Below, in pieces: positions 1-5,797 of a DNA stretch of 7,740 nucleotides (position 1 is its first letter; every line of letters starts with the position of its first letter). Origin of the DNA: Methanodesulfokora sp964525965 (GTDB taxonomy: Archaea; Korarchaeota; Korarchaeia; Korarchaeales; Korarchaeaceae); the NCBI GenBank assembly GCA_964525965.1, contig CAZGKA010000082.1, positions 1-7,740 on the forward strand, read 5' to 3'. Below the pieces are notes generated by a model. The model was not told the origin of the DNA, made no database searches, and saw nothing but the letters and a program-made list of their open reading frames with translations. The translations under genes and the position numbers were made by a program.

Positions 1-30
1 AGCGCTTGCTGATCTCACTTCTCAGGCATG

Positions 31-38
31 TTTTTATG
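31..38 (+). promoter_or_regulatory. Putative TATA box for the thioredoxin gene
   Basis: TTTTTATG at 31-38 is a T/A-rich box. Archaeal start sites usually lie about 26 bp past the box centre, which puts transcription start near 60. That leaves a leader of about 15 nt that still contains the GGTGAT ribosome site at 61-66. The spacing is consistent, but the box is assigned by eye only. Confidence 0.45.
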
Positions 39-74
39 AGGATATTTGAACTAAGTGCAGGGTGATAAATCACA

Positions 75-500
75 ATGAATGAGGACATCGAGTCCCTGAT
101 AAGGAAGAAGATGCAGGAGCTCATGGGGTCCAGTCGAGAAGAGCGCGGGAGATCCGGTCAGGAGGTGATCATAGAGGTAGGCGATGACAACTTCGAGGAG
201 GAGGTCGTAGAGAGGTCCAAGAAGGTGCCCGTGGTGGTGGACTTCTGGGCACCCTGGTGCATGCCCTGCAGGCTCATAGGTCCTGTCCTTGAGAAGCTGG
301 CTAGGGAGTACGGAGGAAAGTTTGTCCTGGCCAAGGTCAACGTCGACATGAACCCGGTGGTGAGCCAGAGGTACATGATAATGAGCATACCCTCGGTGAA
401 GCTCTTCAAGAACGGCAGAGTCGTCGACGAGTTTGTGGGGGCGATACCGGAGCAGTACATCAGGATCTGGCTGGAGAGGAACATCAGAAAAGGATCTTGA
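75..500 (+). CDS. trxA: Thioredoxin (WCMPC active site) with N-terminal charged extension
   Basis: This 141-residue protein is a thiol-disulfide oxidoreductase, expected in the cytoplasm, that reduces protein disulfides and is itself recharged by a thioredoxin reductase not in this window. The thioredoxin fold runs from about residue 31 to the end. D56 is the buried Asp in VDFWAP, the redox pair is C62/C65 in WCMPC, and the cis-proline is P106 in SIPS. Classical thioredoxins have about 105-110 residues; here about 30 extra, highly charged helical residues (MNEDIESLIRKKMQELM...) precede the fold. The ATG at 75 follows GGTGAT (61-66), which suits the archaeal 16S tail, at an 8-nt gap. CMPC differs from the common CGPC, and the residue between Cys and Pro tunes redox potential, so an in vivo role in reduction rather than oxidation is family inference. 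The 3' end overlaps the convergent regulator by 17 nt. Confidence 0.93.
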   Translation: MNEDIESLIRKKMQELMGSSREERGRSGQEVIIEVGDDNFEEEVVERSKKVPVVVDFWAPWCMPCRLIGPVLEKLAREYGGKFVLAKVNVDMNPVVSQRYMIMSIPSVKLFKNGRVVDEFVGAIPEQYIRIWLERNIRKGS

Positions 501-831
501 CTGATAGCTCCTCGTTCAGCGACTTGCACCATCTCCTGACCGCTTCGTTGAGTAAGTCCCTCATCTCCTCAGGATCTAGGGATCTGTAGAGGAACTTATA
601 ACCCCCCCTCGACAGCCCAATTTTCCTCCTCCTGACAAGCTTTCTGTCGATAAGGTCCGTGAGCGCCTTCTGAACGGTACTTCTGTCCAGGCCGAGCACA
701 GCCGCCAGCTCCTTGGCGCTCATCTCTTTCCTCATGAGCATCATCAAGACCCTGTACTCCGTTTTCGTCAGGTTGAGGAGGCATCTCAGAAGCCTCTCCA
801 CCTCCACGTTGCCGCATGAGGAGGGTGGCAT
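484..831 (-). CDS. TrmB/MarR-like winged-helix transcriptional regulator
   Basis: This is a 115-residue single-domain DNA-binding protein. A lead helix (about 10-35, ending TKTEYRVLMMLM) precedes a helix-turn-helix: SAKELAAVLG (38-47), then the recognition helix DRSTVQKALTDLIDRKLV (49-66). The wing is RRRKIGLSRGGYKFLYRSL (67-85), and a helical tail (88-109) probably mediates dimerisation. The DRSTVQKAL pattern and the GGY..LYR wing are typical of archaeal TrmB-like regulators. There is no sugar-binding C-terminal domain, so this is the short type. Cysteines at 6, 17 and 102 could sense redox state, but none forms a known metal or redox motif. The ATG at 831 lacks a clear ribosome site; an ATAAAACATA box about 25 nt upstream suggests a leaderless mRNA. 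It is divergent from the secreted hydrolase gene and convergent with thioredoxin, so either could be its target. The ligand is unknown. Confidence 0.8.
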   Translation of the reverse strand: MPPSSCGNVEVERLLRCLLNLTKTEYRVLMMLMRKEMSAKELAAVLGLDRSTVQKALTDLIDRKLVRRRKIGLSRGGYKFLYRSLDPEEMRDLLNEAVRRWCKSLNEELSVKILF

Positions 832-850
832 CTGAGTTGGTTCGGCCGGG

Positions 851-866
851 TATGTTTTATCTTTTT
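851..866 (-). promoter_or_regulatory. Putative TATA/BRE for the winged-helix regulator, leaderless mRNA
   Basis: On the minus strand this reads AAAAAGATAAAACATA: a purine-rich BRE-like stretch followed by an A/T-rich box (plus-strand 851-860). The box centre is about 25 bp from the ATG at 831, so transcription would begin at or within a base or two of the start codon. It sits in the 123-bp divergent space shared with the secreted hydrolase gene, where a self-regulating repressor could control both directions. Confidence 0.45.
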
Positions 867-954
867 CCTTCGTCCGGAGCGATATACTCCTCAGGAACTT
901 GGCGCGATCCCCGAGGAATGAACGTCTGTGGGCACCCTGCCGGGAGGCAGGAGG

Positions 955-2427
955 ATGATGTTGAGAAAAACTTCGGTAGTTCTGCTGACGATCCTGGTCT
1001 TGTTCCCATATATCCCGACACTTGGATCTCCTTCACGGACCAGGTTCAGAACAGTCGTGTTCTACTACGGATGGCTCAACACATCCAACCTGATCAGCCT
1101 GAGGTTCGACATCCTGGTCTTCGCGGGGACGAGGAACGTAATGAACAACCAGTACTCAGTCATATCCAAGCTCAGGGAGAGGGGCGTGGAGGTCTACGCT
1201 TATCTGCACGATGGAGATCGGCCGATCGGCATGGGCACAAGCTTCAGGAGGTGGGTCGCTCAGAACAGGACAGGAGGTCTGGAGGAGAGGGTTGACTCCT
1301 GGAGGAGGTACGTGGAAGGGCTGATCGCTGGGTACAGGGGCAAGGTAGATGGCATCTTTCTGGACGAATGTGACCCGGCTTACTTCGGGACGACTGATCC
1401 TGACGACGTGCTGGTGAGGGAGTTCAGTAAGGCTCTTGAGGATGTAACGAGGTTCGCCCGCTCAGAGGGATTGAAGGTCTTTGTGAACGGGGTGAGGGCC
1501 TACGCCTCCTTGGGGGACTACTACCTGTGGGAGGACTTCGTATCGGTGTACGACAGTGGGTACAAACTTTCCTTCCCGGAAGGTGGATCCATCAACCCTT
1601 ATGACTGGACAAACGGTCTGCTAAAGTACGAGTACCTTCTGAAACACGGTCTCCTCAACAGGACAATAGCCCTGAGCTTCGCAGACAGGTCCACGATCAG
1701 GAACGCTGAGCTGGCCTACTACATGGCCAGGGTCCTCGGACTGGCCGGATGGGGCTTTTCCGACATAGACATATACTCCGAGGGAGGACCTGTGCTGAAG
1801 GCGCCCGTGTTCGAGCTTGGACCTCCCACCGGACCGCTCAGGATCCGGAATGGGATCTTCGAGAGGAACTTCACCTCGGGCAGGCTCGTGGTGAACGTCG
1901 ACAGGTGGACCTTCTCCTCCCCGGTAAAGGCTCCTCTGACGGTGTTCGACGAGTTCAAAGCTCCTAGACCACCAAACGGATGGAAACTGGAGGCATCAAT
2001 GATAGATAGGCGGTTCAACGAGGATCTCCTGAGGAACACATCCACCCGCTCGTCTTGGGTGATGTTTCTTGGAGGTCCGGAGGTCCACGAATCCGATCCG
2101 GAGGTGCCGGGGGAGGGGTTCTGGTCCAGCGGAGGAGTCCGGTTCCTGAGGGAAGGTGGCTTCTACAGAGGTCTCATCGTGGGCTCGAGGACGCTCATCT
2201 CCTCCTACGGAAACAAGGACTACTGCGTGATACATCTGGAGATGGACGGCAGGCTGTACATAGCTGGAGTGACGAGGTATGGAACGAGGGCCGGGCTTAT
2301 CTGGGCTTCAAATCCGGATGGGTGGTACTACACGACCCACCTGAACCTGGTAGTCCTCGAGTGGGTGGACAAGAACGGGAACGGCAGGGTGGATCTGTGG
2401 GAGATCCATCCGGTGATCACGGGCTGA
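955..2427 (+). CDS. Secreted TIM-barrel glycoside-hydrolase-like protein with C-terminal EF-hand loop
   Basis: This is a 490-residue exported protein. The start chosen is ATG 955, because GGGAGG (942-947) lies 7 nt before it; a GTG at 928 in the same frame adds 9 residues ahead of the signal peptide. Residues 1-25 form a signal peptide (MMLRK, then a hydrophobic run to PTLGS). Residues about 36-300 alternate strands and helices like a TIM barrel: FYYGWL (36-41), DILVFAG (52-58), VYAYLHDGD (79-88), DGIFLDE (132-138), LKVFVNG (173-179), LAGWGFSD (263-270). DGIFLDE, with D137/E138 as candidate catalytic acids, and ERNFTSGRLVVNV (303-315, an RxFxxGxxxVN pattern) resemble putative glycoside hydrolases of the GH114/spherulin-4-like and GHL types. 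The region about 316-465 is unrecognised and probably beta-rich. DKNGNGRVDLWE (472-483) matches an EF-hand or dockerin-type calcium loop. The substrate is unknown; a polysaccharide is plausible. No clear promoter was found; GATATA at 881-886 is a weak candidate. Confidence 0.78.
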   Translation: MMLRKTSVVLLTILVLFPYIPTLGSPSRTRFRTVVFYYGWLNTSNLISLRFDILVFAGTRNVMNNQYSVISKLRERGVEVYAYLHDGDRPIGMGTSFRRWVAQNRTGGLEERVDSWRRYVEGLIAGYRGKVDGIFLDECDPAYFGTTDPDDVLVREFSKALEDVTRFARSEGLKVFVNGVRAYASLGDYYLWEDFVSVYDSGYKLSFPEGGSINPYDWTNGLLKYEYLLKHGLLNRTIALSFADRSTIRNAELAYYMARVLGLAGWGFSDIDIYSEGGPVLKAPVFELGPPTGPLRIRNGIFERNFTSGRLVVNVDRWTFSSPVKAPLTVFDEFKAPRPPNGWKLEASMIDRRFNEDLLRNTSTRSSWVMFLGGPEVHESDPEVPGEGFWSSGGVRFLREGGFYRGLIVGSRTLISSYGNKDYCVIHLEMDGRLYIAGVTRYGTRAGLIWASNPDGWYYTTHLNLVVLEWVDKNGNGRVDLWEIHPVITG

Positions 2428-2451
2428 CAGACAGGTGGCCCTGACCAGAAC

Positions 2452-2459
2452 CTTTAAAT
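2452..2459 (+). promoter_or_regulatory. TATA box ahead of thrB
   Basis: CTTTAAAT at 2452-2459, preceded by AGAACC as a BRE-like element, is a good archaeal TATA box. It predicts a start site near 2480-2484, immediately before the GAGGTGA ribosome site at 2482-2488. The box is in the short space after the hydrolase stop, so thrB has its own promoter. Confidence 0.6.
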
Positions 2460-2493
2460 CACTTTGGAAGTTCTTCCGAGAGAGGTGACCGCC

Positions 2494-2541
2494 ATGGGTG
2501 ACCGAGAAACTCATGCCTGGAGGTTTTTCGCCTGTTTCTAA
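2494..2541 (+). other. Possible 15-codon upstream ORF in the thrB leader
   Basis: ATG 2494 lies 5 nt after GAGGTGA (2482-2488), the best ribosome site in this region, but it is out of frame with thrB. It would encode MGDRETHAWRFFACF and end with TAA at 2539-2541, about 40 nt before the preferred thrB ATG. It has one Thr and no Ile, so it does not look like a threonine attenuator peptide. It may instead be a chance ORF if thrB really starts at GTG 2498, which could use the same ribosome site at a 9-nt gap. Confidence 0.3.
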
Positions 2542-2581
2542 GATCTCCTTCATATCTGGAGGGCTTCACACCCGCAAGATC

Positions 2582-3502
2582 ATGCATGTGACCCCTAGCG
2601 AGGATCCAGTTGAGGTCGTGGCTCCAGCAACCGTGGCCAACTTCGGACCAGGATTCGACGTCTTTGGCTTGTGCCTCAGCAGACCCTTCGACGTGATAGA
2701 GGCCGAGATCTCCGACGAGCCGGAGGTGGAGGTGGAGGGCCATGACGTCCCATCGGATCCCGGGAGAAATGTGGCGTTCGTGTCCGCTAAGACCTTGTTC
2801 AAGATGGTGGGATTCAATAGAAGCATTAAGATGAGGATAAGAAAGGGAATCAGGCCGAAGGGAGGCATGGGGAGCTCCGGAGCCTCTGCCCTTGGAGGTG
2901 CATTGGCCGCAGCTCATCTGCTCGGCGTGAAGGACGAGGGTCTGACAATAGCTGCTGCTCTGGAGGGCGAGAGGCTTGCCTCTGGGAACCCCCATGGAGA
3001 CAACGTGATACCCTGCCTTCTTGGAGGATTCACGGTGATAAGGTCGGTGAACCCGCTCGAGGTGGCTCGACTGGACGTGTCGTTCAAGCTTGTGTTGGTG
3101 ACCCCGGAGGTGGAGGTGAGCACGAAGGAGGCGAGGGAGATACTACCCAGAGAAGTTCCCATGAGGTCAGCCGTCGAGAACGTGGCTCTAGCGAGCTCTC
3201 TAGTTCTGGCCCTGGTGAAGGGAGATCTCAAGGCGGCAGGCCTTCTCCTAGACGACAACCTAGCGATACCCTACAGGAAGAGGCTCATGCCCTGGTTTGA
3301 TGAGATCAGGAAGGCAGCTCTGGAGAGCGGAGCATACGGCCTGTCGATATCCGGATCGGGACCGACCGTCTTCGCTTTGGGAGAAGACCTGGACGAGATC
3401 GGCAGAGCTGTGGTGGAGAAGTTCAACGAGATGGGCATAAAAGCAAGACACATCGTGACGGAGGTGGGAAGAGGGGCGACGATAGTGTCAGGGGCGGAGT
3501 GA
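2582..3502 (+). CDS. thrB: Homoserine kinase (GHMP kinase family)
   Basis: This cytoplasmic enzyme phosphorylates L-homoserine with ATP to O-phosphohomoserine, the substrate of ThrC. The protein has 306 residues, normal for the family. GHMP motif 1 is APATVANFGPGFDVFG (14-29). The phosphate-binding loop is GGMGSSGAS (94-102), followed by GNPHGDNVIPCLLGG (135-149). C-terminal motif 3 is GLSISGSGPTVFAL (253-266). NFGPGFDVFG and the GNPHGDN segment fit homoserine kinase better than mevalonate kinase or related GHMP members. I chose ATG 2582 because the family normally reaches motif 1 within the first 5-15 residues. GTG 2498 in the same frame would add 28 residues with a CGC Arg codon and T-rich codons unlike the body of the gene, but it has the better ribosome site (2482-2488). 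The last 45 coding bases before its tail are duplicated upstream of thrC (4562-4606). Confidence 0.93.
   Translation: MHVTPSEDPVEVVAPATVANFGPGFDVFGLCLSRPFDVIEAEISDEPEVEVEGHDVPSDPGRNVAFVSAKTLFKMVGFNRSIKMRIRKGIRPKGGMGSSGASALGGALAAAHLLGVKDEGLTIAAALEGERLASGNPHGDNVIPCLLGGFTVIRSVNPLEVARLDVSFKLVLVTPEVEVSTKEAREILPREVPMRSAVENVALASSLVLALVKGDLKAAGLLLDDNLAIPYRKRLMPWFDEIRKAALESGAYGLSISGSGPTVFALGEDLDEIGRAVVEKFNEMGIKARHIVTEVGRGATIVSGAE
3431..3475 (+). repeat. Direct repeat, copy 1 (inside the thrB 3' end)
   Basis: This segment encodes MGIKARHIVTEVGRG of ThrB. It matches 4562-4606 at 40 of 45 positions with no gap, at an offset of 1131 bp. The differences are at 3435, 3436, 3451, 3452 and 3474. They amount to one Gly-to-Asp codon change (two bases), one synonymous His change, one Ile-to-Val change and one synonymous Gly change. 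Confidence 0.95.
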
Positions 3503-3547
3503 GCGCCACACGCTCAAATTCCACCTCTAGTTCATCCACTCATCCCT

Positions 3548-3570
3548 GCTTTTTATGGCTTAAAAACAGC
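3548..3570. terminator. Putative bidirectional terminator between thrB and vapC
   Basis: GCTTTTTA (3548-3555) and TAAAAACAGC (3561-3570) form an imperfect hairpin with a T5 run on each strand. Archaeal termination depends mainly on T-runs, so this could end thrB transcripts going right and vapBC transcripts going left. A second dyad, CGAACCTC/GGGGTTCG with an 8-nt loop, lies at 3605-3628. The 172-bp convergent gap holds no other feature I recognise. Confidence 0.4.
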
Positions 3571-3674
3571 TTGAAAATCTAATCTCCCCGGCCCTCAACG
3601 GTAGCGAACCTCGGGAACGCGGGGTTCGGGGGATCTGGAGTCTGGGTCTGAGGATCCGCTTCCGAATCAGCCGA

Positions 3675-4094
3675 TCACTCGGTGACCCTCGTGATGTCCT
3701 CCACCCTGTCGAAATCCCTGTCGAAGGAGTAGATCTCCGAGATTCTCAGCCTCTTCATCACAGCACATGCCACTGCATCACTGAACCCTATTCCGCTGTC
3801 CCTTGCCAGCTCGATGGCTTTGCGGCAGTCAGAGCGAGTGACCTCTATGATCTCCACGTTTGGAGCCATCACCAGAAACTCCTCCACCTCCCTGGCCTCC
3901 TCTGAGGGAAGGTAAGACTCGAGTATGTTGGCGACCTCGGTCAGCTGCGCGACCGTGATGGCGACCCTCTCTCCCCCGTTGACTCTGCTGATGATCCTCT
4001 TGGCCCTCTCCTTCAACGCTTTCTCGTGATCTCTGAGCTCCCTTCTGGGCTTCAAGAAGGCGTAGATAAAGACATTGGCATCAATCAGTCTCAA
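3675..4094 (-). CDS. vapC: VapC-type PIN-domain ribonuclease toxin
   Basis: This is a 139-residue single PIN domain, the Mg-dependent RNase toxin of VapBC modules, which typically cleaves tRNA or rRNA when freed from VapB. All acidic residues of the active site are present: D5 in LIDANVFIYA, E53 in QLTEVANILE, D106 in GIGFSDAVA, and D125/D127 in YSFDRDFD. Length is typical and nothing is truncated, so it should be active. The start is TTG 4094 (MRLIDANV), which puts the first Asp at the usual position; it follows AGGAGGGAG with a 4-nt gap. It overlaps the end of vapB by 14 nt, indicating translational coupling. Its target RNA cannot be told from sequence. It lies antisense to, and convergent with, thrB. 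Confidence 0.9.
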   Translation of the reverse strand: MRLIDANVFIYAFLKPRRELRDHEKALKERAKRIISRVNGGERVAITVAQLTEVANILESYLPSEEAREVEEFLVMAPNVEIIEVTRSDCRKAIELARDSGIGFSDAVACAVMKRLRISEIYSFDRDFDRVEDITRVTE

Positions 4095-4323
4095 GAAGCT
4101 CCCTCCTGACAGATTTCCAGTCTGAGAGGTCGGATCTAAGATCCACCTGAATGCTATCGAAGAACCTGGTCAGATCGGGGAGCTTGTAGGGCTTCAGGAT
4201 TATTGTGTCCCCCCTGACTATCAGGAGGACCCTCTCGGATCCCCCATGCCTCTTCCTCCACTCCTTGGGTAGAACCACCCTGCCCTGCTTATCCACCTTC
4301 TTTATCATCACCACTTCTGACAT
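4081..4323 (-). CDS. vapB: VapB-type AbrB/SpoVT antitoxin
   Basis: This is an 80-residue antitoxin. The N-terminal half is a swapped-hairpin AbrB/SpoVT DNA-binding domain: VVMIKKVDKQGRVVLPKEWRKRHG (about 4-27) has the diagnostic KVDxQGRVVLPKE core, followed by SERVLLIVRGDTIILKPY (about 29-46). The C-terminal 30 residues (LPDLTRFFDSIQVDLRSD...) would wrap the VapC active site, as in other VapB proteins. The dimer is expected to bind its own promoter, with VapC as co-repressor. I chose ATG 4323; in-frame GTG 4329 and TTG 4332 are possible longer starts, and ATG 4308 a shorter one. A GGTGA sequence just upstream of 4323 is close for a ribosome site. Together with vapC it forms a complete two-gene operon lodged between thrB and thrC. 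Confidence 0.87.
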   Translation of the reverse strand: MSEVVMIKKVDKQGRVVLPKEWRKRHGGSERVLLIVRGDTIILKPYKLPDLTRFFDSIQVDLRSDLSDWKSVRRELLETD

Positions 4324-4350
4324 CTTCACCAACTATTGTCAGCATGACAT

Positions 4351-4365
4351 CTTAGATAAGGTTTT
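4351..4365 (-). promoter_or_regulatory. Putative vapBC promoter
   Basis: On the minus strand this reads AAAACCTTATCTAAG, a BRE-like A-rich stretch followed by a TATA-like TTATCTAA. The box centre, about 4356, predicts a start near 4330, so the vapB mRNA would have a leader of only 0-8 nt depending on the start codon used. No clear inverted repeat for VapB binding was seen. Confidence 0.4.
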
Positions 4366-4561
4366 GGGTTTCTGACGATCCCCTCCATCGGCACCACAGA
4401 GCACGGCAACGTGACGATAACAGAGATCACATCTCAACACTAATCCATGGCTCCACGATCCATAGATCTTCATTCATGGAGAAACTGCTTTTCATCCCCG
4501 AGGTCGAGATTCCTGGTGGTCGGCAGGACCGTGATGGGGGGTTTCGACGGGGGTGTTGGGC
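4366..4561. other. Gene-free spacer between vapB and the thrC promoter
   Basis: I see no gene here. The only ORFs are short: a plus-strand one from ATG 4476 (MEKLLFIPEVEIPGGRQDRD...) and a minus-strand one of about 60 codons that runs antisense. Neither has a good ribosome site or recognisable motifs, and both use CGN Arg codons that are scarce in the real genes. It may be debris left by the event that separated thrB from thrC. Confidence 0.5.
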
Positions 4562-4606
4562 ATGGATATAAAAGCAAGACATGTCGTGACGGAGGTGGGA
4601 AGAGGA
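4562..4606 (+). repeat. Direct repeat, copy 2 (fossil thrB 3' end upstream of thrC)
   Basis: This matches 3431-3475 at 40 of 45 positions. Read in the thrB frame it gives MDIKARHVVTEVGRG, then EQCSGV and a TAG stop at 4625-4627, inside thrC. The intact ThrB tail is ...GRGATIVSGAE, so the SG near the end also aligns. Upstream homology stops at about 4562. The fossil carries the GGAGGTG (4591-4597) that presumably served as the ribosome site of thrC when thrB overlapped it. Confidence 0.93.
4566..4574 (+). promoter_or_regulatory. TATA box for thrC, within the thrB fossil
   Basis: ATATAAAAG at 4566-4574 is a strong TATA box. A start about 26 bp downstream, near 4596, would give a 16-nt leader containing AGAGGAG (4601-4607) ahead of ATG 4612. 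The matching thrB bases (3435-3443) read GCATAAAAG, so two substitutions in the fossil improve the box. Confidence 0.5.
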
Positions 4607-4611
4607 GAGCA

Positions 4612-5784
4612 ATGCTCAGGTGTATAGAGTGCGGCGGTCTCTACGATGAGAACGAGGTTGTGTACAGGTGCAGGTGTGGAGGACTGCTAGAGGTCCTCGT
4701 GGATCTTAGCAGGGCCGAGAACGTGTTTGACGGAAGGAACATTAAGCTGTGGAAGTACGAGAGCTTCCTCCCGGTGAGGAAGAGGGTCTCCCTCGACGAA
4801 GGAGGGACGCCCCTCTACAGGCTCAAGAACCTCTTTCCGGACTCGAAAATTCTCCTCAAGAACGAAGGAGCCAATCCTACTGGTTCATTCAAGGACAGGG
4901 GCATGACGGTCGGCGTGAGCAAGGCCCTGGAGCTTGGAATGGACAAGGTGCTCTGCGCATCCACCGGGAACACCGCTGCCTCCCTGGCGGCCTACTCGGC
5001 TAGGGCGGGGATAAGGTGCTACATACTGATCCCGGGCGGTAAGGTCGCCCTGGGCAAGCTCTCCCAGGCGCTCATTCATGGCGCTGAGGTGATCCCTGTC
5101 AAAGGGAACTTCGACACCGCTCTCGAGATAGTCATGGAGCTGAGCTCCGAGCTCGGGGTTTACGTGCTAAACTCCATAAACCCGTTCAGACTCGAGGGAC
5201 AGAAGACCCTGGCCTTCGAGATCTACGATCAGCTTGGCGAGGTTCCCGATAACGTGGTGCTCCCCGTTGGAAACGCCGGAAACATCTCGGCCATATGGAA
5301 GGGGTTTAAGGAACTTAGAGAGGCTGGGATAACCGATAAGCTCCCCAAAATGGTGGGAATTCAGGCTGAAGGTGCATCTCCCCTGGTCAGGATGTTCAAG
5401 GAGGGTGAGGAGTTCAGGCCCTGCGGAGATCCGGAAACGGTGGCCACGGCCATAAGGATAGGAAATCCCGTCAATTGGAGGAAGGCCGTGAGGGCTGTTC
5501 AGGAATCCGGAGGTCTATTTGAAAGTGTCTCAGATGAGGAGATCCTTCAAGCCCAGTACGTGCTCGCATCAAGGGAGGGCATATTCGTGGAACCCGCCTC
5601 AGCAGCCTCCTTGGCTGGATTTATTAAGCTCAGAAGTCTCGATCTGATCAGTGGAACGACTGTCCTGGTGGCTACGGGCCACGGTCTCAAGGATCCCAAC
5701 GCTGTATTCGGTAGATTCAAGCTTCCAGATCCGGTGGATCCCGATGTCGAGCTGATAAGGAGGAGGATCCTGAGCTCGCACTGA
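4612..5784 (+). CDS. thrC: Threonine synthase (PLP-dependent)
   Basis: This enzyme converts O-phospho-L-homoserine and water to L-threonine and phosphate, the final pathway step. It has 390 residues, fold-type II PLP. An N-terminal zinc-ribbon-like segment carries C4, C7, C20 and C22, as in many archaeal and plant-like threonine synthases. K94 in NPTGSFKDRGM is the PLP Schiff-base lysine. STGNTAAS (117-124) and the glycine-rich phosphate loop VGNAGN (219-224) complete the cofactor site. ATG 4612 gives the canonical MLRCIECGG start; the frame stays open back to 4447, but that extension is low-complexity and overlaps the thrB fossil, so I reject it. Ribosome sites are AGAGGAG (4601-4607, close) and GGAGGTG (4591-4597, 14 nt away). 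It was once directly coupled to thrB and is now 1.1 kb away with its own candidate promoter. Confidence 0.95.
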   Translation: MLRCIECGGLYDENEVVYRCRCGGLLEVLVDLSRAENVFDGRNIKLWKYESFLPVRKRVSLDEGGTPLYRLKNLFPDSKILLKNEGANPTGSFKDRGMTVGVSKALELGMDKVLCASTGNTAASLAAYSARAGIRCYILIPGGKVALGKLSQALIHGAEVIPVKGNFDTALEIVMELSSELGVYVLNSINPFRLEGQKTLAFEIYDQLGEVPDNVVLPVGNAGNISAIWKGFKELREAGITDKLPKMVGIQAEGASPLVRMFKEGEEFRPCGDPETVATAIRIGNPVNWRKAVRAVQESGGLFESVSDEEILQAQYVLASREGIFVEPASAASLAGFIKLRSLDLISGTTVLVATGHGLKDPNAVFGRFKLPDPVDPDVELIRRRILSSH

Positions 5785-5797
5785 ATCAATGACGCTC

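Noticed and set aside
596..817. Minus-strand frame of 73 codons inside the winged-helix regulator
   Set aside because: It is an alternate frame of a clear wHTH gene, with a charged repetitive product.
816..1295. Plus-strand frame of 159 codons over the start of the hydrolase gene
   Set aside because: It shadows the signal peptide and barrel start of the real gene and its product is Gly/Arg/Gln-rich with no domain.
3605..3628. CGAACC...GGTTCG dyad resembling a tRNA T-arm
   Set aside because: No acceptor, D or anticodon arms fit around it on either strand; treated as a simple dyad in the convergent gap.
4476..4571. Possible 31-residue peptide starting MEKLLFIPEV just upstream of the thrC promoter
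   Set aside because: No ribosome site, several CGN Arg codons unusual here, no recognisable relative, and it runs into the thrB fossil in a different frame.
4447..4611. N-terminal extension of threonine synthase by 55 residues from an upstream ATG
   Set aside because: The extension has no family similarity and runs through the thrB fossil in a different frame; ATG 4612 gives the canonical MLRCIECGG start.
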